A stretch of DNA of 64,000 nt from Hibiscus mutabilis. Lineage: Eukaryota; Streptophyta; Magnoliopsida; Malvales; Malvaceae. Positions 47,525-59,764 of this stretch are shown piece after piece. Position 1 is the first letter of the stretch. Every line of letters begins with the position of its first letter. The position numbers were made by a program, and so were the translations under genes. The notes beneath the pieces were generated by a model. The model searched no databases and was not told the DNA's origin. It saw only the letters and a list, made by a program, of their open reading frames with translations. Location of the stretch: assembly GCA_019671005.1 (NCBI GenBank), contig CM033741.1, positions 1,426,001-1,490,000 on the forward strand. Reading direction: 5' to 3'.

Positions 47525-48700
47525 CATAACCCACTTATGGAGTATTAAAAAAATACTCCATTTCCATAGATTATATTTTTATTTATTATCTATCTCGAAC
47601 GTTATGATTTACACCAAGAATCTAACCAAAAGGATCAAACCATAGTCCAACCACTTTGCCTCCATGTGGGTTACAAGCTGATGTTACCCACTCGGCTAAA
47701 TTTAATTCGACAAGGAATTCAAATTTTATTCGATAAGGCACCTACAAAATATTATCCGTCTCAAAACGCAATTCATGCAATTACTTATAGGATAAATTAT
47801 ATCATAGGCCCTTTTCCACCAAGTAATGGTCCCATCCAATAATTTTATTCAATATCAACATTTTTTCCAAGTCATTTTTGACCTAATTTTTAAATGTCAA
47901 ATATACCCTCATCTTCTCCAAATTACTTATTTCTCTTCACTAATCGCATCCTTCAACCTAAAATTTGGAATACGGTCTAATTTAAAAGGAACATAAAGGT
48001 TCGTCGAGATTTTTAAGCATATTATAATGGCTACTTTGGAAGTTTGTTAGCGGTGTAACAATTAAAGAGTGGAGAATAAAAAATAAAATAAAATCGAGAA
48101 ATTTGATACTTGAAAATCAGGGAGTATGTGATATTGTGGTTCTGTGAAAGTTTTTTTTTTTTAATTTTCGATAAACATCAAAGGGGCTTCCATTATGATG
48201 CAATACAAGGAGTAAACTCAACTTAAAAGTCATTACAACAAATACACATGGCGCTATAAAATAATTGATTTTATGATTCTTCTATAATTGAAGGCTGCGA
48301 TTAGGGAAGGGAAATAAGTAAATTGAAGAAGATGAGGGTATATTTGAAATTTAAAAATTAGGTTAAAAATGACTTGGAAAAAATGCTGATATATATTGAA
48401 ATTATTAGATGAGACAATTGCTTAGGTGGTGGGAAAAGCCTATATATAATTTCTCCACTTAATTTATTAAAAAAATAGTCATCCGCATAACCCATTTTCA
48501 TAGGTTACATTTGTATTTATTATCCATTTCAAACGATAGGTTACATTTGTATTTATGTTGTTTGGTCATATTCTCCACTTAATTTACAAGCAGACGTTAC
48601 CCACTCGGTCAAATTTAATTTGATAAGGTATTCAAATTTTATACGATAAGGCATCTACAAAATATTAATCGTCTCAAAACGTAATTCATGCAACCCGTCA
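47525..48700. mobile_element. Direct repeats flanking a TIR element
   Basis: 47525-47785 and 48470-48695 are divergent direct copies, sharing gttacccactcgg, caaattta, gataaggca and ctacaaaatatta. Between them, 47790-48456 is a TIR element with arms of about 165 bases: ataccctcatcttctccaa against its complement at about 48325, and ttttttccaagtcattttt against its complement. It either inserted next to one copy of an older repeat or the direct repeats are LTR-like ends of a small retroelement. No coding capacity. Confidence 0.5.
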
Positions 48701-48897
48701 CATTCACTGACGATTTATAGCGTGCATATCACTGAGAGAAAGCAAGAGCTTTCTCAAAAAGTTTAAAATTTTCTCCAACATTTCTAACGCATATATCATG
48801 AGAAAAATAGCAATGCATGATGTTATAAGCTCGGAAGGAACTTACTGTTTAGAAGTAGTCTGAAATCAAAGTGTTTTTGATAACGGAAGCTGCCATT

Positions 48898-51800
48898 CTA
48901 TGGCTTTGTTGACTTAATTAACAACATCCTACTATCGGGTGTAAATTGCGGTTTATCTATAGAGTTTAAAGCTTTTACAACTCTCATAAATGGATCTTCG
49001 TCATCCTTCGCGGATGACATGGCCTGAATGACATTGACAGTGCATGATAAGGGCCATTAAACCATAAGCTGAAATTTTAAGTAAATATATGCACAAGAAA
49101 GAAAAGATACTTGTACCTTAATAGCGGCATCCACCATGGAACCCGCTTTTAGTCTTGGTCCTTCGACAATTTCACCCGCAAACAATAGAACTAGCCAAGC
49201 CAGCTATGAAATTGGAATTAGTTGGGGAGTTTCTACTTGGTGATTCGTGGTTTGCCGGATAAGCATTAAGTTGTCTCAAGTTATGTAAATCAGAAGAAAC
49301 CTGCATGGAAAATGATTAATTTGAAGTTATCGAAGAAAAGAATAAACCACTTTTACATCAATTCATGGAAGCCACATGCCTGTCCATTGCTTCCTTTAGC
49401 TGTACAAGTACCATTGCAATATCATCTTGAAAGGCTCGGAACCTTTTAAATAACATCCTCCATTTTTGCTTTTCAATATGTAGTCGTCATTTGTATTTCT
49501 GAGCTCCATCAATATAGCTTCCTGAAGTATGTATGTGTATATACATTATATACAAAGTACATTATACTAACATAATTCAACAGTTTGAGTTAACACAAAC
49601 ATGAACAGTATAATCTACATCTAGCAATTAAAAAACCAAGAAAATTAAGATTTCTAGAGCACAGTACAATTTAGACATACCTCGTATATCAGCTTCCCTC
49701 CCCTGGATATGTGCCACGGTAAGGGGTTGATCATTAGTTGTTGGATGTGTACTATCAACATTAGGAACAACCGTCTTAGCATTCAAAATGTTATAGCTTG
49801 CATCCACCTGGACAAGACCCAAGTATATTGTATTGGTTACTAGAAAGTATTTAACATCAGGGTACATAATTTCTAATCTAGAACCAATTATAACTTGCAC
49901 AATTTTTTTTATCAAAAGAGATAATTAGGATACATTTAAACCCTAAAAAACAGAAAAAGGGATACATTTGAACACTAGAGAAAGAAGTGCAATAGGCCAA
50001 AACATCCTCAGTTTACTTAAGTTGAAGTTTGAGATAAGGACACAATGAGATTAAAAAGAAAACATCTAAAAATTATAACAAAGCTTTGAGTTAACAAAAG
50101 TACATAATGTTTGCAATTCATAGGCATACTAACCTTTATTTGGATTAGCCAACATGTCCGCGGGGATGGTTACATTTTCCAGATGCCTCCTAAGAGTTTT
50201 CGGAAAATTTTCCAATGGGTTTAATGGCATACAATTAATATCCTGCAATAATTTGTTTATAAGACTTTCAGAATAAGCACAAGATAAATGAACTGGAATT
50301 CTAATATATTAAAAAAATGCAATTATCGTGACCATTTCAGGAGTTCGGGACTATCAAACTGGACCATGCAACTATCATTCTCCACACTAAGTACTTTTCC
50401 ATCGTTAACTTACCTTGTTTTGGGGCGGATGGCGATTACTTGTTGCCCAAGTGATAAAAGATGTGTCAAATCTGTTGGAAGTACCAATGCACTGTAAAAT
50501 AATAACACTGTAAAACAATTCAAAAGAGCACCATTTTCTTGCCAGATCAGAAGATAAGCTGGAAGAGAGATTTTTCTAGAATTCAAAAACATTCATAAAT
50601 AAACTGAAAATGAGCAACTCTTTTGTTGGAGGGAAATAAAGGAAGCTTGGATTCTACCTTTAGTCTATCTTGTGACAGAGACGGCTTGTTTGGTTGATTT
50701 TTAAGGTGTACTTGAGAGTATTTCAGTTCGTTGAAAGTAAGTTAAGTAATGCTCTCTTCAGGTTCATTTTATGTCTACTTTGAAGCTTATTTGGTAAACT
50801 AACAAGTTCAGGGTTTTGCAGGAACTTATAAAGTTGACACAACCAAATTGATTTCAGCAATTTTGGACCTTCATCAGGGGAGGAATCCTCTGGTACTTTG
50901 AATGGTTTCCATTGTCTTGATTGAACAAAAGATTGAGTGCTCATTTACATTTAGTAAGATTTCTGTTCACTTCTTCAGCCACATCCTACAAAACATTAAA
51001 AAAATCAACCCGGAGAGAATACATACTATTAAAATAACATGATAGTGTTTTGCTATCTTACACGCATTAAATTGGCCAAGAAAAAAACTAGCAGACAAAA
51101 GGTTAAAACATTCACCTACCTTATTATCAAAAAATTGTATGAAAGGAGAATCAATTGGAGCTTCGGGATTTGAAATCTTGCAGCTTGAGCAAAAGATTTT
51201 GTTATGAAATCTACATTAGAAGTACAAAAATCATAATATTCAGCAGCTACCTGAGAAGAACTGAAGGATTTGCTTTTTCTTCTAGTTATTGGTAGGTTCT
51301 GGCTGTTGTTTTGGTTCAAAAACAACATTGTCAGTTGTAGTTGAATAACTTTCAATTTTTGATTTACTAGAGGTACCATCTTCAGCTCTGGTGATTAAGC
51401 TGTGCACCTTTTCTTTTATCCCTGTGTGATTAGTTTTATCTCTATGATGGCCTATAGATGTAGCTCCAAATGTACGAGACTTCTCATCTGTTTCAAGTGT
51501 AATTTAATTCTCCTACAATTTGGCAGTTGATTCTAAGCAAACACAGATACAACAACAAAATGAATGAGAATAATGTATGCTTTCAGCAAGTGTGAAGAAA
51601 ATGGACCAGAAGAAACATATAATGAGCAACTAGAACAAGTGACAAAAAATCCTATATCATACACGACACTTCAGCGATAAAAACTGAAGTAAAGAAGCAA
51701 TTCACACCTACCAGATTTTACTGTTAATGTTGACAACATTTATGTATACAAATTGACTAATGTCAGCAGAGCATCTAGGGAAGTACTCTCATATGCATAA

Positions 51801-54467
51801 AAAAAATAAAGTTGAAGTTTTATACAACTGAAAAAAGTACAGTTCCTTTGAACTAATTAAGCAACATTCTTTTTCATTTCTCATCTTTTCCTTTGTACTT
51901 TTTGTGTCCCGTCTAGTTAGAATGTCACATTATTTAATCCCACATCTTAAGTTCATACCTCCCACATCCCGAGACAATCTTCTTGCTTTTCTTCCTCTGA
52001 TTTCATGGTGAAAGCTTATTTTTTGCACCAAAAATTTCTATATCATTTTTTTTTGGACAGTATCTGTAATTCCTTCTTCTGTATTACTACATACTTCCCC
52101 ACCATCATCACATAAAATTTTCACGATCTCAACAACTTTCTTCTCTTTTGGTAAAAAAATTTTCTCTTGATGAATTTTATGGTAGCAGCACTTTCTACAT
52201 CCACCGTGGAGACTGTACCTCTATAAGTTCCAATGACAGGTTCCTTGCCCTCAATCCTAAACGCCATCCAACGTTCAGAGAGAAAACTAGAAAGCTTTGC
52301 CTTAGTTGTCTGATTGTATCAGCTACATGTCAATAGAAAACAAAAATATAAAATCACTACATAAACAATGAAGGCAAGAAAACTGTAATATTATAAATTC
52401 AGATCAGTGGTCTTATACCACAGGATCATAGTTCTGACAGGTGCGGATTTTCTGCATTCAACTTTGTTGCAAGGTTTTTGAGAAAATTGTGGGGAGCTTC
52501 CTCTTAACAAATCCCCTGTCAATGTCACTGCAGCGACACGGTCATTATCATCAGTCTCCGATTTTTTTAACTCTTTTTTGGGTGGATCATAACTTTCAAT
52601 GTCGTCTCTCCTATATGAATATGAAATATTAACCCGATGAGTCCTCCTAACTGCATGAGGATTTATACCTAAAAGGAATACAAACAAATAAGGAGCTCAA
52701 TAACAATTATGAAGATTATTATTGTAACAAACTTTCAGACAGCAGCAATAGTTCCTATGCTTACTAGGTAGTGAACAAATGGTCTCGATTGCTCTTTGAA
52801 CAAATGATGCAAATTTCAAATACTTGGTTTTCCTATAGATAGATAGACAACAGAACATGGATCGCCAAAGAAGACACTAACATAAATTGGAGTCTTGAGA
52901 TAGAAAAATCATGTATGACACCTTTTATTTACTTTTCCCCTTCCAAGTAATATCATTTCTTCATGATATTATTATATCTCTCATCTATGTGAGAGATAAA
53001 AATAATTTCAAGCATTATTCATTTTTTTGTATAACCACGGGTATCTGACTCATTGGCCAACTAATCTGAATAGGGTTTTGCATAGGCCCATTTTGGGAGC
53101 GACCATCCCAAACCGATTTTTTCATTCACAATGTCACGTTTCGAACTCATGACCTTCCTTAAGGGACCTAGTGTCTCATCCCGCTAGACCCTTTGTTTTT
53201 GGAATTCCAAGCAATGTTCTTTGATTTGCTTCCCACATAAATTTGGAAATTTTCAACTTCTTTAACTCCACTTTTTCAGTCTCTTAGTTGCATCTATTGC
53301 AAAATAAGAGATATAACAATGAGACGAAAATATAAAAGAGACTTATGATAAATAAAGAAATCAAATTGAAGAAAAACCATAGATGGCTGCTATTGAGTGC
53401 TAAAAAGAACAGTGAATTTTACCATTAAAGATTATTCTTTCTGGCAAAAACAGATATTCCTGACTAGATGCAACTGATTGAGGAGAAAAGCATCCTCTGA
53501 GGAGAAAAGCATCCTCTTTTGAGGAACCAAAATGAGCTTTTACCCGCTTGTGCTTTTGAGTTTGCCGGGGTATTTCAAAAGGCTCATTGCTATCTCTTTC
53601 CACATCACTCCCGCCCTGTAAGTGATATCGTACAAAATTTTCAACCCTTGATCAGTAGATAGAGGAAGAACATTAAGAGTTTACAGTCTAAAGTGAAGCA
53701 ATTCACTAAATAATGGAGAGGAATAATACTTTCAGAAAATGAGGTGCACTAATAGCTTTAATTGAAATCAACACTGATTGCAAGTAGTAGTCCTTACAAT
53801 TATTTCAAAATGTCAACATCAAATCTCACCAAGACACCATAGTAATCGGTCAGCATTTTTATAAGGCCAATCACAAAAGCTACTCCATCTGGCAAGGATA
53901 AATATGCCTGAAAATAAATATAGTCAAACTAAAGCAACTCTCAGATTTCATCCAGCAAATGAAGGCTACATTGCCCTTTGAAAAGCACATGATTTCACAT
54001 ATTCTCTTGAAGACTACCAATGAAGACAAAATGCTTGTCTGTATTAAATAATAACAGTGCTAATTGAGAAGCCACATTAATGTTTAAAATGATGGCAAAT
54101 TAATTGATTAAACAAACATCGTTTCACATATAAGCATCTAATCCAAGGACAATATTAAGCAATCAGAGATAAAATGGATATTGATTAGTGCTTAAAGCTA
54201 CATCGAGACTTGAACATACCCGATTCACACTGTAAAAGGCCTTAACCATTTCAGTGGATCTATTACGCACAGCAGCAGCCACCTAAATATAAGCAACAAC
54301 AAATTTCTAGATGGAACATTATCCCAATATAAATAAATGCCAAATCATAAAGCTTTTCTACGATACTTCTCACTGTATACCTTCTTCCAATCTTTCCCAT
54401 AAGCTTTATAAAACCGCATGATCTCTGCCTTGCTCCATGGATATCCTAACTTGTCAAATAATTTTTT
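48898..54467 (-). pseudogene. ALWAYS EARLY (LIN-9 family) gene remnant
   Basis: Minus-strand exons match plant ALY proteins in order: 54467-54381 (PWSKAEIMRFYKAYGKDWKK, SANT-like), 54282-54220 (VRNRSTEMVKAFYSVNR), 53907-53830 (AYLSLPDGVAFVIGLIKML), 53615-53423 (GGSDVERDSNE), 52668 to about 52404 (VNISYSYRRDDIESY), about 50860-50750 (NKLQSRHKMNLKRALL), about 50500-50414 (LPTDLTHLLSLGQQVIAI), about 50244-50140 (DINCMPLNPLENFP), about 49820-49690 (HIQGREADIRG), about 49525-49400, about 49310-49120 and 49023-48898. The N-terminal exon, the DIRP domain and the RPELGVEF-type segment are missing. Frame breaks occur near 49430 and 49180, and a stop at 48898-48900 ends it early. LIN-9/ALY proteins belong to cell-cycle DREAM complexes. 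Confidence 0.75.
53022..53205 (-). mobile_element. tRNA-derived SINE (minus orientation)
   Basis: On the minus strand ggtctagcgggatgag (A-box-like) and catgagttcgaaacgtg (B-box-like) have tRNA spacing, and T-runs on the plus strand at 53023 mark the tail. Flanks aatttcaagcattattc and aattccaagcaatgttc agree at 14 of 17 positions, a decayed target duplication. It lies inside the ALY remnant, between its fourth and fifth surviving exons. Confidence 0.55.
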
Positions 54468-54487
54468 CTACAATATAGAATACAACC

Positions 54488-55895
54488 AGGGGCAGAACCA
54501 CCTGGAGACTAGTAGGGACCATGCACCACAAAAATATTAAAAAAATATGGTAAAATTGCTCTTTTAATCCGTCAAAATATATATAGTTCATTGTTGGACC
54601 CTCTAAATTTTGAAAATTTTGGTAAGTTCAGCCACTTATTATATAACAGTATATCCATCAAAACGACCCACAATTAGGCATATAATGATGCTAAGTAAAA
54701 CAGAGTACTCACCAAACAGAGTACTTTTTCTTGAATTTCCAGCGTCTTTAACGGAAGAGACTTATTATTTACTCGAATATTGTTTGTTCACACTTTTAAA
54801 TTTTCTTTTTTGGGACTATCAATGACTTTCTTTATCTGAAACATTCCATCATAGATCATAAATTTGAAAAAAGAAGAGGAAAGAATTGAAAAATGATGGT
54901 GCAAAATTTAAAACAGAAGACAATGAGTGAACTTTATTAAAAAAAGTTATATTTTTTAGAGACAACAAAAAGAAACACCGCAAAATCATAAACTCGCAAT
55001 CAAAATTTGATTCTTGAAACACCAAAATTTATACGTATTAAAAAATATTGCAAAAGAATGTTGTTCTCAAATCACCAGAAAGGCAAAGTTAATTTGGCTT
55101 AATCCACAGAGTCACCTTGAAAGCCGATTGAAACCCGCTGAAGTAAACCAAAAATACTTCTAAAAGAAGAAATGCAAATTCAAAATATTAAGAAAAAATC
55201 CTTTAAAATCATAAAAGAAAAGAAAAACCCATGATGGTGGTTTTAAAATCTCAACTTTTAAACCCTAAGTCACAGATCAGAGACAATCCCACTTGCCGGC
55301 CTTTTAGTACGTAGAATTTTTAGAACCAACAAAAAAACACTGCAAAATCTTAAACTCGCAATCAAATTTTGATTCTTGAAAAAAAAACATGACATTTTTT
55401 TATCTGAAACGTTCCACATAAAACATAAACTTGAAAAAAGATGAGGAAAAATTGAAAAAAAAAACACCGCAAAATTTTAAACTCGCAAACGAAATTTGAT
55501 TCTTGAAAAAAAGAACCAACAATGGCTTTCTTTATTTGAAACATTCCATCATGAAACATAACCTTGTAAAAAGAAGAGAAAAAATCGAAAAAGATAGTGC
55601 AAAATTTAAAACCAGCTGCAAAAGAAACACCACGAAATCTTGAACCCGCAATCAAAGTTTGATTCTTGAAACACCAAAAATTATACGTATTAAAAAAAGA
55701 TTGCAAAAGAATACTGCTCTCAAACCACCAAAAAGGCAAAGCCAATTTTGCTTAATCCACAAAGTCACCTTGAAAACCGATTCAACCCCACTGAAGTAAA
55801 ACAAAAATACTTAAAAGGAAGAAAAAATCCAATCTGTTAACCGAAAATTCCTTTAAAATGGCAAAAAAAAGAGAAAAAACTTGCAGAATTTTGAG
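54488..55895. repeat. hAT-like end followed by an imperfect tandem array
   Basis: caggggcagaaccacctggag at 54489 looks like a hAT-type terminus, placed directly upstream of the first surviving ALY exon. From about 54820 to 55890 a unit of several hundred bases is repeated imperfectly: aaactcgcaatcaaa, gattcttgaaacaccaaaa, atacgtattaaaaaa, gcaaaagaat and cttaatccaca recur at about 55000 and 55650, with partial copies at about 55345 and 55480. No coding frame was recognised. Confidence 0.45.
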
Positions 55896-56274
55896 AAAGA
55901 ACAGTATTGAGAGAAAAAATCTTCGAGAAATTTTCAAGAAAGAACAGATTTTTTTTTTTTTTGATAAAGAACAGTATTGAGAGAAAGAAAGAAATCTTTG
56001 AAAAAATTTTAAGAAAGAAGACTGTAGAGAGAGCGAAAAGGGACGTTGCCGCGAAACTTAAATATAGAGGAGGTTTGGCCGATGAGATTATTTACTTTAA
56101 TTTTTATTTATTTTAAAAATTGACATTTTCTTTTATTCTGTGTGATGATAATGAGTTGTTAATCACCATACACGTGGCACGCTAAAGTACTGATTTCCCT
56201 GTGGTCTTTTTTTGATATTATATAGGGTTTGGGTTCATGTGGATAAAGAACACAAAGGCCTTAAAAGAGGAAAA

Positions 56275-56640
56275 GTGTTTTTTCTATACACAAATATTTG
56301 TGAAAATTTTATTTATACAAACGTCTCGGTTAGAAACTTCGTTTAGGGTTTAAAGTTTAGGGATTTAAGTGTAGTAATTTTAAGTTTAAGGGTTATTGAT
56401 GGAATTTTAGATTTAAGGTTAAAATTTAAAGTTTTTAGGTTAAAACCTAAATCCCTACCTATATTACTCTAAAACTTAAAACCCTAAACCCTAAACTCTA
56501 ACCGTAAACCCTACATTCTAAAAATCTACACTAAAACTCATAAACTCTAAAACTTAAACTAAAACCATAAACGCTAAAATTAAGGCACTTATATAAATAA
56601 AAATATCACAATGCCTGTGTATAAGATAATAATTCTTTAT
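56275..56640. mobile_element. AAACCCTAA-type MITE, copy 7
   Basis: Starts ctatacacaaatatttgtgaaa and ends cacaatgcctgtgtataag. The interior has ttagggtttaaag units on the left and aaaccctaaaccctaa on the right, so this copy is a foldback of the telomere-like array. Confidence 0.5.
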
Positions 56641-57699
56641 AAAATTATTTTTAACTCAATTTTAAAAGTTGAAAACAATATTATGAAGGTTTAAAGGTAC
56701 TTTAAGCCCATGACCTTTTTAAAAAATAAATAAATTAAACCTCTGAATTTTTTTATACTAAATTAAATTCTCGAACCAATAAAATTAATTAAGTCTTTTG
56801 ACCGATTTTGATCATCAATTTTTGATAATTTCTTTTGCCCATGAACTTTTGAAAAAAATTAATTAAACCACTTAATTTTTTTACACCAAATTAAGTTCTC
56901 GAACCAATAAAATTAATTAATTAAGCCTTTTGACCGGTTTTTATCATCAATTTTTGATAATTTCTTTCAAGATATTGCTGTCACGTGACTAATTATAATT
57001 CTGTTACGTGACATTTACAGTTTATTTTAGAAAATTATTTTTTAAATTTTTTATAAGTTTTTGAGTAAACTACATAGATGGTCCCCGACTATGCTCTAAT
57101 TCTTTTTTGTGTCTCCCGACCATTAAAAGTTACAAATTGGTCCTCCGACTTAAAAAAGTTAACAAATTGGTCTAACGTCGTTAAAAATTTAACAACAGAT
57201 GACATGGCAGTTAATATAGATTAATATAATTGCATAATTAACTCTCAAGTTTTACACTTATTTTTATTTGACACTAATTCTAAAAAATTAACCCACATAA
57301 TTTTAATAATCTATCAATTTAGTCCATCTTCTTTTTTATTTCTCCTCTAAATTCTTCAATTCAAACATAGTAATTCAACCAAATTATGTAGGTAAATCTT
57401 TTAGAATTAAAAACAATGAACAAAATTACAGCAATCTACCCATCTTTTAATCATTGCAATTCATCCAAAATCATAAGTTGCCTTTTAATTTTTCCTTTCC
57501 CTTCTTTTTACCCTCTAAATTCCAAGATCTCTATAACCAAAGAGAAAACAGAATTATAGCTTAAGTTCAAACCTAGCTATTATAATTTGGCTTCTAAATG
57601 CAGGAAAAATGCCAAATTTCTCACACGTTTAAAAATCCCACACTCGAACAATTCGTAAAATAACAGATCGATTTATAGAAATCTCAAATAAAAACTTAC

Positions 57700-57951
57700 A
57701 AACTTCAATGTCACTGCTGCAAAACTCATCGTTACGGCCAAGACAAGCAAAGAGGGAGGAATCCCACTGGGGCCGCCCCATTGGTTCTCCGACAACACTC
57801 CCGTGGACCAACGGCAGCCCATCGGCGTTCCACACAAACCCAGCCCCGGTACCAGCTTCCACCTCGGCGGTCGCCTCCTTTGACTTGTTAACATTTGCTT
57901 TCATCTTCTCGTCTTCTTCAAAACCATCATGTTTGCTCAGAAGAGGGCTCG
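57700..57951 (-). pseudogene. Captured first exon of a PLAC8 family gene
   Basis: The minus-strand frame reads ESSPLLSKHDGFEEDEKM, then GFVWNADGLPLVHGSVVGE, PMGRPQWDSSLFACLGRND and EFCSSDIEV, then a perfect donor GTAAGT at 57699. This is the N-terminal half of a plant PLAC8 (cysteine-rich) protein. The next exon, which should begin with the rest of the CLLG block, is absent. An upstream ATGGCA is out of frame by one base, so the only in-frame ATG is internal (57904). The fragment lies inside Mutator-like element C and cannot make a PLAC8 domain. Confidence 0.78.
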
Positions 57952-58045
57952 ATTCATGTAGATCGTTGTTGATGTTGCCATAATTGCCATTTTTCCCTTT
58001 TTGGATTCTTGAGATCTAAACTCCGATTTGGGAGAAATATATTAC

Positions 58046-58257
58046 GGTAATTCCCGCTACATCATCTATGGACCAACCAATAAAAATATATTACAGTCAT
58101 TCCCGCTACATCATATTTTTACCAAGTGAATTCACTTGGTAAAAATTATTTTTAAAATTAATTTACAGAAAATATAAATGAATATTCACTTGGTAAAAAA
58201 TAATGAGATGGTGATTTTTATTGGTTAGTCTTATGAATGACGTGGCGGGAATAACCC
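58046..58257. mobile_element. Small MITE nested in element C
   Basis: ggtaattcccgctacatcat at the left and atgacgtggcgggaataacc at the right are inverted copies, and ccaaccaataaaaat pairs with atttttattggtta. A second partial copy of the left end (attacagtcattcccgctac) follows at 58090. The centre has an exact small inverted repeat, accaagtgaattcacttggt. Confidence 0.6.
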
Positions 58258-58830
58258 ATAATACATTTTCTCTCGATTTGGAGAGTCTAATGTACAAAAG
58301 GATACCCCAGATTAAATTGATAAATTATTAAAATTATGCGGGTTAATTTTTTAGAATCAGGGTCAAATTAAAATAAGTGTAGAATTTGAGGGCTATTTAT
58401 GTAACTATATCAATTTATATTAATTGCCACATCATTCGCCGTTAAATTTTTAACGACGTCGGACTAATTTTTTATTTTTTTAAATTGGAGGACTAGTTTG
58501 TAACTTTTGATTTTGATAGTTGAAGGACACAAAAAATAATTTGAACATAGTCGGGAGACCATTTATGTAGTTTACCCTAAGCTTTTTGGAATGTTTAGAA
58601 TTTTAAAAAAATTAAATAAAATAAAAAAGTTTCTAGAAAAGTCAAGTGATAATATTGTAACACAATACGTTGCATTAACTAGTCTAAAAGAACGATTAGA
58701 TTTAACAGTGAACGTTGGTCAAGTAGATAAATTGATGAAATTTTGGAGTATAAAGGCTTAATTGAGTAAAAAAAATGAGGGCTTAATTATTTTTTTCAAA
58801 AGTTTAAGGGCTTATGATATACTTAATATA

Positions 58831-59160
58831 AAATTACTTAAACAATCATACTATTTTTCGTATTGAACAGTACTATTAAACATTGAGATTAGTAAATTAA
58901 ACTTGTCAATAATTTTTATTTATAATATTTGTTTTTTTAATCACTAATATTTGAATTATTAATTGATTAATTTTGGATAGAATATCTCATTTTACTATAT
59001 TCCCTAATTATTGGTGTTTTCTATATTGAAAAACATTTTAACAAAATGCTTCAAGTTTGTAGTTTTTATTTATCAAATTAGTCCCTACTTTTATGGAAAA
59101 ATTCTTTTAAAGGCCTTTAATTTTTTAATACCATAGCTTAATTTGCTTGAAGATGAAATT
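58831..59160. other. AT-rich spacer
   Basis: No feature recognised. Confidence 0.4.
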
Positions 59161-59177
59161 AAAATTTAAGTTTATTG

Positions 59178-59291
59178 AGACCTACCAATTGGCCGAGTAG
59201 CTAATGATGCTCGTGTTATCTCGTTTTGTATGAGTTTGAATATCAGCATTTGTCTTGAGAATGTAAATATTTCTCTATTTAATAAAAAAAA
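59178..59291 (+). mobile_element. tRNA-derived SINE with 12-bp target duplication
   Basis: ttaagtttattg occurs on both sides (59166-59177 and 59292-59303). The insert has an A-box-like ttggccgagtagct, a B-box-like atgagtttgaatatc and an A-rich tail (aataaaaaaaa). Confidence 0.75.
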
Positions 59292-59589
59292 TTAAGTTTA
59301 TTGGTTCAGTTTGTTTGAGATTGTTAAAACTAAGTCCACTAATTTAATTTGTTTGAAGAGTCTCTTAAGAAACCTCTTAAATTAAATTTTATCATGATCA
59401 TATGAATAATTAATACTAGACATTGGATCACATGTATATGTGTACAATACAAATGATTGTAATAAGATTTTTTAAATAAATAAATACGTGTAGTATAATA
59501 TATATAACTAAATTGACATAAAATAGTTTAATATGCGATTCAAAAGACTTTTACAAAAAATTAATTTTATATTTTAATAGTCAAAGGGT

Positions 59590-59760
59590 TTAAGTTTATT
59601 ATTTATAATTTATTTAAAATCCAAATTATAAATTAATAAACCTAAGCCTTAAATTTTAAATTATAAACTCTACAATTAAACCTTTAAATTCTAAATCCAA
59701 ATTTAAATTAATGTCTAACAAGCTGCGTAAACTAAAGTTTTCTCAATTTGTACATCAATT
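59590..59760. repeat. AAACCCTAA-type MITE-like copy 8
   Basis: Degenerate aacctaagccttaaat units, ending agctgcgtaaactaaagtttt. The left end is unclear. Confidence 0.35.
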
Positions 59761-59764
59761 TCCC

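Larger units (their letters stand above)
57063..58577. mobile_element. Mutator-like element C carrying a PLAC8 exon (Pack-MULE)
   Basis: Begins gagtaaactacatagatggt and ends accatttatgtagtttaccc. The arms of roughly 270 bases are clear inverted copies, sharing cgtcgttaaaaatttaac / gttaaatttttaacgacg and ttctaaaaaattaaccc / gggttaattttttagaa. Flanking 9-mers taagttttt (57054-57062) and taagctttt (58578-58586) agree at 8 of 9, a slightly decayed Mutator-size duplication. The interior carries a minus-strand PLAC8 exon with part of its intron plus a smaller nested MITE, and no transposase. Confidence 0.85.
56685..58830. mobile_element. Older TIR-type repeat that received element C (nested)
   Basis: Outside element C, the left flank (about 56685-57053, with a 125-bp tandem duplication at 56712-56966) and right flank (58587-58830) share inverted phrases: aagcccatgaccttttt against aaaagtttaagggctta, and a-attaagcctttt against aaaggcttaatt. 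The similarity is moderate. The reading is that element C inserted into an older element. Confidence 0.35.

Noticed and set aside
47790..48456. Mutator assignment for this TIR element
   Set aside because: The flanking 9-mers do not match, so I list it only as a TIR element.
55362..55745. Phe-rich minus-strand open frame
   Set aside because: The frame arises from A-rich tandem repeats; composition and repeat structure argue against a protein.
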